From NCBI GenBank assembly GCA_963662175.1, contig OY759223.1, positions 18,081,460 to 18,145,459 of the forward strand: DNA of 64,000 bases. Direction: 5' to 3'. The DNA comes from Aradus depressus (lineage: Eukaryota > Arthropoda > Insecta > Hemiptera > Aradidae). A model generated the notes under the pieces. That model was not told the origin of the DNA. It searched no databases and saw nothing but the letters and a program-made list of their open reading frames with translations. This document shows, piece by piece, positions 1 to 10,238 of the stretch (its first letter is position 1; each line of letters starts with the position of its first letter). Both the position numbers and the translations under genes were made by a program.

Positions 1-186
1 TGAGTCTTGTCAATGAATGTCGGGTTTCTTGGGGGTCTGTACACAAATTACATAACGGATCTGGGAGGGAGGTATCATGAAAAATATTATGGAATGCAAT
101 ATATATATATATATATATATTAAAATTATAGTTGCAGTACAAGTATAATACAACTATAACTTAATAGTTATTAAGTTATACAACTA

Positions 187-807
187 CAGTGGAGTCTCTG
201 TAATCCGGCCGTGCGCCATTCCGGCACGTCCAGCAATCCGGCAGTCTTGCTGCGGGTCAGCTGGCGCGTTTGTAGGGTGCGCTAGAACAAATAAACCGCC
301 AGTGTGCTGTTGTCTGCTGTCAGGTGTGCGCGTTTATCTGTTTTCTAGTCGCGCTATTACGTTGGTTTAAGTTTAGTATCCAGTGTACAGTGCTGTGTGA
401 TGGCGGAAAAACGCAAACACGTAACACTAACTTTAAATCAAAAATACGACATTCTGAAGCGTTTAAATAAAGGTGAGAAACTAACACATTTGTCGAAATA
501 GAGTTCAATGTTGGCCGAGCAACCATTCACAACAGAAACGTGATCAAATTGAGTCATTTTTTAAAAGTAAGGACACTCCCTCATCTAGTGGAAGAAAAAC
601 CTTGAAGTCTGGCGAGTAAATTTATCTAATAATACTGTATTTCATACGTAATATACTGTACTATATAATAATAACAATTAAATGCAATACAGAATGTATT
701 TTGATGCTGTTTTGTCTACTTTATAAGCCAACCTCCACTAATCCGGCATTTTCGGTAATCCGACACTACAAATCCCGATATAGTGCCGGATTACCGAGAC
801 TCCACTG
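187..807 (+). mobile_element. pogo/Tigger-type non-autonomous DNA transposon
   Basis: The element begins CAGTGGAGTCTCTGTAATCC and ends with the inverted counterpart GGATTACCGAGACTCCACTG. It is flanked by TA on both sides, as in Tc1/mariner/pogo elements. It is 621 bp long and keeps only the two ends of a transposase frame (400-501 and 539-619). Confidence 0.88.
400..619 (+). pseudogene. Tigger/jerky-like transposase remnant (N-terminus plus extreme C-terminus)
   Basis: From the ATG at 400 the frame reads a 33-residue start: MAEKRKHVTLTLNQKYDILK, then a RLNKGEKLTHLSK helix, then stop. This resembles the CENP-B/psq-type helix-turn-helix start of Tigger transposases. A second frame at 539-619 (DQIESFFKSKDTPSSSG...) looks like a transposase C-terminus. 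The DDE core is absent, so this is an internal-deletion derivative. Confidence 0.7.
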
Positions 808-819
808 TATACGTTTTAA

Positions 820-1264
820 TATATATATATATAATAATAATATATACCTATATTAAAACTTATAGTTGTATAGCGTTCCATTCCAAAAATAAATGGGAGC
901 AATTTAGCTGATATATATACAATATAGAAAATTAAATTACAGAAGTTTCGGCAAACATATTCTTGGAGACCTGGAGATTGGACATAAAAGGTCGACTCAA
1001 TAAACATGTTCTGTAGGAAGGATATTTTGATTGACGAGAAAAGGATGTTGACATAAAGAACTAAACAATAATTGTTTATCTATAACTATTACAGATACTG
1101 ATGACCAGCCGCTTCATCAAGCGAGTGTTTTTGAAATATTCCTCTTGTGTTTATTTTTTCTTATTGTGTTCTCACAGTTGAAAATTGTCAATAAATTGTG
1201 AAAAAAAAATAAATAAATAAAAATAAATATTTATCCCCTTATACTCCTCATGTATTTTTGAGTA
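820..1264. other. AT-rich DNA without recognised features
   Basis: (TA)n near 820-845, otherwise low-complexity AT-rich sequence with no coding signal. Confidence 0.5.
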
Positions 1265-1640
1265 AATCGAGCAAACGTCTAAAACAATGGATTTCAAAAT
1301 GACATTTCTGGACTGTTTTTGTCGTGTATCTCGCAAACCGGGCGACCTGCGAAAAATAATATTCCATATAAAATGTACCTTTCCGTCTTCTCTACAACTT
1401 TTATTTGAAAAGATTTTTGATTACGCCATAAATATAAGCGATGTCAGGTAAAATGTACTTAATACCCGACGTAAAGAGGCCTAATTTTTCGAAAATCTAA
1501 TCAGATGTGACATTTTAATTTAAAATTTCAAGTTCATAGCTACAATAGTTTCTGTTTTAGAGATCTCACAAAGTAAATGGGGAAAATCCGTTCAAAACTC
1601 AATCTCGGATTTCACGATTACAATGCTTGTGAAGGATGAT
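1265..1640 (+). repeat. dispersed repeat module shared with 13325-13510 and 59505-59830
   Basis: Phrases recur in the same order in the three places: ATCTCGCAAACCGG/ATCTCAAAAACCGG, TACAACT, TTTTTGATTA, TCATAGCTACAAT and a run ending ACGATTACAAT. Copies are diverged, so this is an old interspersed repeat of unknown class. Confidence 0.55.
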
Positions 1641-1691
1641 CGATCGATTATAATTATATTATATTATTATATATATATTATAATTGAGTAG

Positions 1692-1865
1692 TGTCAGGAG
1701 GAGCTGTCGGTGCGGCACATCCTGGAGGAGTGTCCACTCTATCAGGAGGAGTTGGCCAGGAGAGGCATCACCAGAGCACTACCAGCAGGCCTGGGCAACC
1801 ACCGAGAGGCACTCCAGAGAACTATAGACTTTTTTAGTGACACGAAACTAATGGACGAGCTATAA
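1692..1865 (+). pseudogene. C-terminal fragment of a non-LTR retrotransposon ORF2
   Basis: A 57-residue frame starts CQEELSVRHILEECPLYQEE and ends KLMDEL before TAA. The C...H...C cluster with HILEECPLY is the usual C-terminal zinc-knuckle of I/Jockey/R1-type LINEs. It is 5'-truncated and followed by a (TATG)n-like microsatellite and then CCTAAT repeats. Confidence 0.7.
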
Positions 1866-2090
1866 TAATACGTAAAAAAAAAATGTGTATATATATGTAT
1901 ATGGATGTATGTCTGTATATGTGTATATATATGTATTGATGTGTGTATATATGTATATATATGTGTGTGTATGTGCATATGTATGGATATGCATCTGTCT
2001 CCATCCCTAAGTATTTAGATGCTTATGACCTTGATGTTGAGCATCTATAACCCTAATCCTAATCCTAACCCCAATCCTAATCCTAAATTA
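1866..2090. repeat. microsatellite TATG/TATA followed by CCTAAT-type repeats
   Basis: 1880-1985 is made of TATG, TATA and TGTG steps. 2050-2090 reads CCTAAT/CCTAAC/CCCAAT repeats, one base longer than the insect telomere unit TTAGG on the other strand. Confidence 0.8.
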
Positions 2091-2560
2091 TAATTATTAG
2101 TAATTTATCAATATTAATTAATAATAATTATAATTAACTTTTATTCTGTGGTAGAAGGTTACTTAATATTTTAAATAAGGAGTTACGAGATGATAATAAT
2201 ATATGATCATAATATATTATATTTAACAATATTTCGACATAACCACCTCCTCTATACACTGTAACTAATATCATCACAAAAACATTATTTTTGAACAGTC
2301 ATCTTATTGTGAACATTCAACGGTTATCATAAAACCTCATTTACCGCCACATGTTCGGTAATTTCCTTTCAAAGATTTTTATGAACTCAAACTAATTGAA
2401 AATAATAATTTAAAGTTAATAGAGAAAAAAAAAGAAAAAAAAAAAATTTTCACCAACAACAAACAAAATAGTTGGCGGTGAATCACGGGCTATGTACTTC
2501 CCCAGCAGGAATTAATCAATTACATTTTTACTCTCCCTCCAAAATGTATAATACATTTTT
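2091..2560. other. AT-rich stretch; part of a dispersed family with CTTCCCCAGCA
   Basis: No coding signal. The segment near 2480-2540 (GTACTTCCCCAGCA...AATTAATCAATT) recurs inverted at 48950, 50520 and 53455 and in the same orientation at about 61350. Confidence 0.45.
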
Positions 2561-2564
2561 TTCA

Positions 2565-2707
2565 ACAACAGTTATTAGAGTTTTTATCTTAGGCCTCCTC
2601 TCTAATTCTCCTCTACCTCTTTGGCTGATTTTCAGCCAAATCGACCAAAAAGGTAAGAGAGAATTAGGGGGGAGGCTAAAGATAAAAAATCTAATAACTG
2701 CCGTTGT
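2565..2707. mobile_element. fold-back MITE, about 58-bp arms
   Basis: ACAACAGTTATTAGAGTTTT at the left pairs with an inverted copy ending ATCTAATAACTGCCGTTGT at the right. The inversion continues through CTTAGGCCTCC / GGAGGCTAAAG to a short centre near 2630. Confidence 0.75.
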
Positions 2708-2789
2708 AAAGAATTTATTATATATACATATATATCAGTGCCATATCATATCAGTGCTTGTTATTAGTTATTTTGTTATAATTTAAATT

Positions 2790-3330
2790 TATAACCCCAT
2801 TGTTATTCATTCGGTTATATGTAAAATAGGAAAAGCTTCTGATTACAATTTTTATTAATGTTCTCATGTCATCATTAATCAGGTTAAGTTAGGTTAGGTT
2901 TTATGACTCATGCCCGGGCTTTAACGACGAGGTCATATCGCCTACTACCAGAGCGCTCTTTCGTCACTCAAGTGGACATGAGCCCGACTCTACTGTGGGA
3001 GTCCTAAATTTTACCTACCTACCTTAAATTTTTATTCTCCTAGGGCAGGGAGGGGTCTTTAACGAGTACCTGACATCGTACAGGCTCGGGACCATCGTTT
3101 AACGTCCCATCCGAAGGACGGCGTGTTTAAGTTTATTTTACCTCCCACATGAAATAAACTTAGGGCCTTGGTTGGGTTTCGAACCCACGTTCATGAGCTC
3201 AGAAGATAAGTACGCATACCACTGAGCTACCGGCGCCCTCTCATCATTAATCATTTTGTTAAATACACAATCATTATTTTAGGTATATCACTTATAAATA
3301 AATTTATCTTGTTAAAATTTAATAACTTTA
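2790..3330. repeat. old dispersed repeat, copy 1 (interrupted by a SINE)
   Basis: The sequence on both sides of the SINE (2881-3240) lines up with 5145-5660 and, inverted, with about 4045-4225. Shared phrases include GGAAAA, a CTCATGTC run, CACTTATAAAT and TTGTTAAAATTTAATAA. Confidence 0.65.
2881..3240 (-). mobile_element. tRNA-derived SINE (family 1), full length
   Basis: On the minus strand it starts GAGGGCGCCGGTAGCTCAGT (A-box TAGCTCAGTGG) and carries a GGTTCGAAACC B-box. The tail is CCTAACCTAAC. Target duplication TCATCATTAATC flanks it at 2869-2880 and 3241-3252. Length is 360 bp. Internal marks are a TTTATTTTATCT/GGTAAAATAAA hairpin, CACGCCGTCCTTCGGATGGG, and CGATATGACCTCGTAGTTAA near the 3' end. 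Confidence 0.92.
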
Positions 3331-3472
3331 ATTGTACCACTATTATTGGAGAAAGGTAATGAAGTAATTCGGAACAAACTAGTTCTTAACTCTAAGGCCA
3401 TGAGGAAATTCTAGACTCTTCTTAACACATCTGTTTTACCTATGAGAACGTTTCGCACTCAGTAAACTTGTT

Positions 3473-3585
3473 TTTATGACTCATGCCCGCCCTTTAATTA
3501 CGAGATAATTTCTCCTACTATCAGTGAGCTCTTTCGACGCTCTGGTGGACATGAGCCCGACTCTACTGCGGGTGTCATCAAAAAA
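3473..3585 (-). repeat. SINE family 1, 3' fragment
   Basis: TTATGACTCATGCCC through GAGCCCGACTCTACT matches the 3' third of the SINE, diverged. Confidence 0.75.
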
Positions 3586-3769
3586 TTGCATTGATGAGTA
3601 AGCAACTTGTGCAACATTGTGGTGTCTGTTTTTTTTTTTTTTCTGTGATATGCAACTCAGTGTACACCAACTTTCTAATTATTATTTATTGTAGCAACTG
3701 CTACCACAATTCGGCCATTCTGACAACACAATTGTCCTCAATCTTAAAATTTCAAAAGTAACACAACCA

Positions 3770-3905
3770 TAACTTGACATTCTATTCAACATAATATCAA
3801 TAAATAAAACAAACTTATCTTTTAAAATATTGTCTTTTCCACAAAAAGATTCAAAAATAAACTACTGGTTTTGGTTACACCATCGTCAGATTTACTTAAA
3901 CTAAA
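3770..3905 (-). repeat. retroelement terminal fragment with ribozyme-like motif
   Basis: AAACAAACTTATCTTTTAAAATATTGTC...CACCATCGTCAG matches one arm of the palindrome at 33471-33700. Read on the minus strand it contains CTGACGA, a short GG/CC stem and AAAAC. Confidence 0.55.
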
Positions 3906-4044
3906 ACACGTTTGCTGAGTGCGAACTAGGCAGGTAAGGATGGGTTGGACTTTCAACTAGTAAATCCCCTGTAAATGGCATTACATTATTATTTGTTCTG
4001 AAATATTTCCTACTTCTCAATAAGAGTGTTAAAACTAAAATTAA

Positions 4045-4225
4045 AAATACAATTATTAAATTCTAACAAGATAAACTAATTTCTACGATAAATACATAAG
4101 ATAATTTTTGTATATTTCACAAAATGATTACTGACATAAGAATATTAATAAAATCAAAATTAGAAGCTTTTCCTATTTATAAAAACAACAAAAACGACTA
4201 AATAACAATGAATATTCACATTTTT
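4045..4225 (-). repeat. old dispersed repeat, copy 2 (inverted, no SINE)
   Basis: Reverse complement matches the flanks of the SINEs at 2881-3240 and 5188-5533. It acts as a paralogous empty site for both insertions. Confidence 0.65.
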
Positions 4226-4299
4226 TAAAAAAAATATATAAATTAAATTAAAACTAAAAAAAAAAAAACCGACAATTTTTTTTTTTTTAGTGAAACCGT

Positions 4300-4600
4300 G
4301 ATGGAGAAGGGGGGGCTTGGCCTTATAAACATTTGAGCTCAAACTCCCTCTAGCTGTAATAGAGGCCGAGATCCCTACATAGGCTCTGATGAAAACTGAA
4401 GATCTTGGAAACGGCATACCTGATTTCCACCAAACATGACTAAGAACCATCTAGCAAATACCAGCTTTTGGAACAAAAACAAAAAAAACGCTTTGAAATC
4501 GGTTCAGCCGTCTTGAAGCTACGATGCCACAGACAAACACACACACAGAATAAAGTTTCAAAATTATAACACCCCTCCTTTTGCATTGGGGGTTAAAAAT
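4300..4600 (+). repeat. probable LINE 3' end
   Basis: GAAATCGGTTCAGCCGTCTT...ACAGACAAACACACACAC... then ACACCCCTCCTTTTGCATTG and GGGGGTTAAAAA resembles 3' UTRs of insect LINEs that I recall only in general terms. No coding frame remains. Confidence 0.4.
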
Positions 4601-4608
4601 AAAATATA

Positions 4609-4777
4609 TCAAATAGTGATAATAAATATTGACTATATATGTATACTATATAACTAACCACTAAATACATACATATGGAAACATAACTGGTTCTAAGGTG
4701 TCTACATATGTATTTGTTTAGTGGATAATTGTATTCTACATATCATCTATCATAGTCAATATTTATTAGCACTATTC
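4609..4777. mobile_element. fold-back MITE
   Basis: AATAGTGATAATAAATATTG at the left is inverted as CAATATTTATTAGCACTATT at the right. Inner parts also pair (TAACCACTAAATACATACAT with ATGTATTTGTTTAGTGGATA). Confidence 0.7.
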
Positions 4778-4796
4778 GATATTTTTTATTTTGTTA

Positions 4797-5124
4797 GTTA
4801 TGACTCTTTACTTTAACTACGAGGTCATATTGCCTACTACCAGAGCGCTCATTCGTCACTCTGGTGGACATGAGCCCGACTCTACTGTGGGAGTCCTAAA
4901 TTTTGCCTACCCTAAATTTTTATTCACCTAGGGTAGGAGTCTTTAACGAGTACCTGACATCGTACAGGCTCGGGACCATCGCTTAACGTCCCATCCGGAG
5001 GACGGCGTGCTTAAATTTATTTTACCTCCCTGATAAAATAAACTAAGGGCCTCGGTCGGGTTTCGAACCCACGATTTTTAGCTTAGAAGGCAAGCACGCA
5101 TACCACTGAGCTACCGGCGCCCTC
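4797..5124 (-). mobile_element. tRNA-derived SINE family 1
   Basis: Nearly full length on the minus strand, from GAGGGCGCCGGTAGCTCAGT at 5124 to the end of the body at 4797. The TTAGG-type tail is not obvious; TTAGTTATGACTC marks its 3' end. Confidence 0.88.
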
Positions 5125-5144
5125 CCCTCCTTATATCCCCATGG

Positions 5145-5660
5145 TAATTCATTCAGTTGTTTTACAGACAGGAAAAACTGATTTGGAGGTTAGGTTAGGT
5201 TTTATGACTCATGCCCGGGCTTTAACTACGAGGTCATATCGCCTACTACCAGAGCGCTCTTTCGTCACTCTGGTGGACATGAGCCCGACTCTACTGTGGG
5301 AGTCCTAAATTTGGCCTACCCTAAATTTTTATTCATCTAGGGTAGGGGTCTTTAACGAGTACCTGACATCGTACAGGCTCGGGACCATCGCTTAACGTCC
5401 CATCCGAAGGACGGCGTGCTTAAGTTTATTTTACCTCCCAGATAAAATAAACTAAGGGCCTCGGTCGGGCTACGAACCCACGACCTTGAGCTCAGAAGTC
5501 AAGCACGCATACCACTGAGCTACCGGCGCCCTCACTGATTTGGATTTTATTTATATTCTCATGTCTTCAGTAATTATTTAGTAAATTCACTTTCATTATT
5601 TAACATTCACACAACTATCACTTATAAATTATTTTATAATGTTAAAATGTAATAATTTTG
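5145..5660. repeat. old dispersed repeat, copy 3 (interrupted by a SINE)
   Basis: Lines up with 2790-3330 outside the SINE at 5188-5533; the SINE sits at a different position in each copy. Confidence 0.65.
5188..5533 (-). mobile_element. tRNA-derived SINE family 1, full length
   Basis: Target duplication ACTGATTTGGA at 5177-5187 and 5534-5544. The tail is CCTAACCTAACC on the minus strand, and head and boxes are intact (B-box GGTTCGTAGCC-like variant). Confidence 0.92.
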
Positions 5661-5702
5661 TATCTTTAATTTATTAAACACATTATGTACACATCTATAG
5701 TT

Positions 5703-5820
5703 AGTTGTCTCTTGCCCGGGATTTAACTACGAAGTCATATCGCCGACTACCAGAGCGCTCCTTCGTCACTGAGGTGACGCCCGATTCTACTAAGGGAGTC
5801 CTAAATGTTGCCTACACACG
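5703..5820 (-). repeat. SINE family 1, 3' fragment
   Basis: TTGCCCGGGATTTAACTACG and CCAGAGCGCTCCTTCGTCAC match the SINE 3' part. Confidence 0.7.
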
Positions 5821-5944
5821 TTTATTAGTCCCTTCCTAAGTCAAATTAGGTATATATTTGCGCTAATATTCGCCTGGTTTTGGAGAGGAGCAACAAGTTA
5901 ATTGATAATTTCATCATGAACAATTTTAAAATATTTTGACATAC

Positions 5945-6094
5945 CAAGAACGTTGTTCCCGTTGAGTTGATCTCGTATTTTGAATCTTGAGCGTGCCAAT
6001 TTGAAATCCACCATAAGTCTCTCTATTTTCATAAACTTCGCACCGCCTTTTGTTACTTCTTTACCGTAGATCTTTCCAACTCCTGTTATATTTG
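5945..6094 (-). CDS. takeout-family gene, coding exon 5
   Basis: The acceptor is TTTCAG and the donor GTATGT. The exon encodes residues 160-208: NITGVGKIYGKE, a GGAKFMKIERLMVDFKL strand and SRFKIRDQLNGNNVL. This matches the N.TG...YG......G...KI......L..AR......L.NGN..LG region that precedes the short C-terminal part of takeout proteins. The exon ends in phase 1 with the G of the expected final Gly, so at least one more exon is required. Confidence 0.93.
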
Positions 6095-9000
6095 CTGAAA
6101 CATAAAAAATCCTTCAAAACAAGGTAATATTGGACTGAAAAACAAAAAAATCACATCACAAATTTTAACTATAAGTGAATGAATATGCTGTAAATCTGTT
6201 TAGTATATTGTTCTATTTCAGTTTAGTCCTTATTATTTAGAAATCTACAATTATGATTATGTATTGATCTCCTTGCTATAGAAGAAGAAGAAGAGATTAT
6301 TATAACAGTGGCATTTACAGAGGTACAATAATACAATAAGGTTTCTTAACCATTACCCTTATACACTAAATACAAATCAAAAATAATTAGTTAAATTAAA
6401 AACAATGCTACTGCTTAAGAGTAAATTTTAAAAAACTCTTAAAGAAAAAAACAAATACAAAGTAACTGAAATTAATAGAAAATAAATTAATAAACATTCA
6501 AAACAGAGAATATAATTTAGAATCGTGAACGGATATTTTTGTGTTTCCCTCCCTGAGTTTTCCCTATTTTCTTTACCAAAAACGTTTTGATTTGTGTCAC
6601 ACTTAAGTAAAAAGTTTTTACTGAAATTTATTATGTATTTAAGTAGGAGCTCAACATTTAGGTCTTCATGGATTTGGAGGATGGAGGTGTCCCTTTACAA
6701 CACGATTAGCATCCCCCCCCCCTCCGGAAAATTGTGAATAGTCTGCTGATAACAGCTGAATAAAAAAAAATCGCTTGTCATCGTTTAAGCAATGATTCAT
6801 AAAGCACACATATTACGTGATAGAAGCGTTATTCTGTTACATAAAGTCATCGTAGTCAGGTAGGTATGCAGTCTATGTAAAATTCTTCTTTACAATGGTA
6901 TATTATGCAATTTCGTTGAATATACTGAAAAAGCTTAGACACGGAGTGAGTTGAATGCCATTTAATCAATGAACAGAATCCGTTATGGTTTTTTGTATTA
7001 TATTGCAAAAAAAAAAGTGAAGAATCATCGATACATCAAAATTTATAACATAATTTTTCTTTTAGTAATATTTTTTTGCTCATAAATGAACTGATAGTTT
7101 GCTTGCTTGGCTTAACGTCCTATCCGAAGGAAGGCATACTCAGTTTTTTTTTATAACTCGATTAATGAATATATCGACACGAAATTTTATATGTAATGAC
7201 ACTATAGAAGTCGCCAGTTGCTCAGGGATTGCTTGTCTACTGAACTCAAAATTGCGAGTTCGTACCCAGCTGAGGCCGTTGAATAACAAACCGTGAGCAC
7301 GTCGTCCTTCGGAGAAAACGTTAAATGGAAGCCCCGAGCCTGAGGGAAGCTACGATGTGAATGGTATAATTTTTTTTTCTTTTTTTTTTTATAGTTCGCA
7401 CATTATGACCTTAGGAAGGAGTTTAAGAACATCCCGAAATATCGTCGTTAAATTCAATTAAAACATGTACTTTATTTATAAGTGTTATTATTTTTTTACT
7501 AATTTATTTTCAAGTACTTATTTATATTATTTTATTTTGTACTAGTATTGTTATTACTAATCAGATTTGTGTCAGACTCTAAGAGTTAATAGCTGTTTTT
7601 TCCTTTTTTTTTTGGCTTTATGTACGGTGCATATTAGCCATGTCAATGTGTTATATCTAGTCATATTTTCGACATCCATGGCCCCGGGAAGGAGTTCTAT
7701 CTACGAAATAAAACTCACTCCCGGATGGGATTCGAACCCGCAAACTCCCATAGTCGAGCTGGCAAGGAAAGGTGATTAGGTCCCTAGTCGCCCAATATCT
7801 ATCTAAGACATCTATTAATTTTTTTGAAGAGGAAGGATAGAAACAGTTGATTACTAATAATTCAAGATGGGGAAGTACATTCTCGATGATCCGCCGATAA
7901 GTTTTGATGTATACTTTCTAACAGTAATATTGTATTATACGTAACATTTTTTGCAGATATTGTGAAACACTTAATAAAAAATGGAGAAAAAACGTAGGCA
8001 TGTTTAAAAAAAAATATTGTCTATTTCACAAAATATATATAATATGGGAGTACTTTCGGTATTGCCAAATATACATTGTATAATATAATATATTATATTG
8101 TAAACAGTGGCGTAGCTAGAGAATTTGGGCCCCAATGCAAGCGTTGGTAGAGGGCCCCCTCCCCTGAATTTAATTTTTTACATTTAAAACATGAAAATTT
8201 ACTACACATTACAGATTACAGGTGGAAAAAAGAAAAACTAGAAAAGTTTGAAATTAAAATGTTTTCTTTCTCGATTTTGCTGAAGCAAATACATCTATCA
8301 GTTTGGAAACATCCATATGTTCCGCCCTTCTAGCTTCAATACTTGAAAGAGCTAAGTCGGACAGTCGTTTTTGACTCATGGAATTTTGAAGATAATGTTT
8401 AATAATTTTCAACTTGGAAAAACTTCTCTGCTGTTGCCACCGTCACCGGGATCGTCAAAAACAAAACCAATAGCGAACAAACCTCGGGATAGTTACTTGT
8501 CATATCGTAGAACTTGACTATTGCCAGTTCAGCCAATTCTCTGATGGTGCTGATCTTCAAAATTTCCGGCCTTAAATTTTTCACGAAAAGCAGTAACTCG
8601 TGAAATAAGGATTCGGATAAATCCTTAGAATACTGAATTGGAAAGGGCCCCCCAAAGGCAAGGGCCCCAATGCGACCGCATTGTTTGCATTGGCATCGCT
8701 ACGCCACTGATTGTAAATATAGTTTACAAATACTGATTTGTATTTGTTAAGTCGTGGCTGAAGATGGTAGCAATACTGAAAGTACTTCCATATCATATAT
8801 ATTTTGTGAAATAGACAATATGTTTTCAAAAGCATTTTTTCTTTATTTTTTAATATTGTATGAAATGTAGTCTATAAAATTAAATCAAATAACTTACAAA
8901 AAAGTGCCCAGAAGTCTCCTCGACTTCTGACTGGGAAGAGAAGAACGTTACCATTCACATCGTAGCTTCCAGTCGTCTCAATCCTGGGAATGGAGAGAGT

Positions 9001-10191
9001 CAGTTCCATTTTGTAGCTCGTTACGTTCCCCCTGTACAACATTCGGAATCTGTTAGTTTGCTACAAGAACAGTATACAGTAAACCCTCGTTACAACGAAC
9101 TTAAAGGGACCAGAAAATCAGCAGTTCGATATAATGAAGTTCGTAATATCCGAATTAAAAATAAACAAATGGTTAATATGTACATAAAAAAAAAAAAAAT
9201 TAAAGAACGCAATATATTATATTAAAACATTAGAGTGGGGGCCATGGTGGCCGTGCGGGCTAGAGCGTAGGGCTTTGGTCGCATGGTCTCACCATGGTCT
9301 GCGGGTTCGAATCCCGTCCGGGAGTGAGTTTTATTTCGTAGATAGAACTCCCTCCCGGGGCCATGGATGTCTTAAATAATTATATATAACACATTAACAT
9401 GGCTAATATGCACCGTACATAAAGCCAAAGGAAAAAAAAAAAAAAAAGGAAAAAAAAAAAACATTAGAGGATATATTCTAGTTATAGAAAGACTACCTAG
9501 AATCAATCACATATGTTTAGTGAACAACGTTCATTTGTAAACACACGGCTAATCCCTCTCTGAGTCTGATACTCAGCCCTAGTCAGTCCCCTGCATACTT
9601 GCCCGAGAGTAGACGTATTTTAAGTTTTTATTTATTGCCGTATTTTATTACGGCCCTCCTTCTTTTTTGAACTTCTCGAACTTCTTTTTTGGACTTGCGA
9701 TCTGCCAATGTCCCAGTTCAGCCTTGTCTTCGTTCGTCCGACGAGCTTCGTTCTTCTGATCTCACCGTTCTTCGGGTTCCATCATCCTTCGAAGATCATA
9801 ATTTTTTTTTGTATTTTAATTTCACTAATTTTCACCACACTGTGGTTGTCAACAAAAAGATATTTATCATTTAATTTTTCTTCGTGAGCTCACGTTAATA
9901 TTTTCAGTTTTAATTAAATATTAGGTATTTAAACATAGTTTCTTACGGAACTACTTTCGTTGTACGTAGTCCATAGTCGATTATATTTTTTTATTATATT
10001 ACTTTTAGTGATTATTTTTTAACAATATATATATATTTTTAAAAGAATTGATATTCTGTTTGTTTTTATTATAGATCCGATGTGTCCGACAATATATAAT
10101 AATTATTTACCCAATCTTTTTGACATATTTTGATAAGAATTTTTTTTTTACCTCGTTTATTTTGATTAACAAGATGTATTCTTTTTGCGTC

Positions 10192-10238
<47 letters not shown>

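Larger units (their letters stand above)
7990..8835. repeat. fold-back repeat split by a hAT insertion
   Basis: The left arm (7995-8065, AATATTGTCTATTTCACAAA...GGGAGTACTTTCGGTATTGC) is inverted on the right at 8765-8822. The hAT element 8105-8709 lies in the loop. The same TGAAATAGACAATATTT end occurs at 33471-33700, 3820 and 62905. Confidence 0.65.

Noticed and set aside
2881..3240. tRNA gene on the minus strand
   Set aside because: A- and B-boxes are present, but no cloverleaf with a 7-bp acceptor closes. The sequence continues into a SINE body with target duplications; the same holds for all other B-box hits here.
1..5944. Last exon of the takeout-family gene
   Set aside because: I looked for a minus-strand exon in phase 1 with the typical short C-terminus and found no acceptor plus matching sequence. 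The region is filled by repeats.
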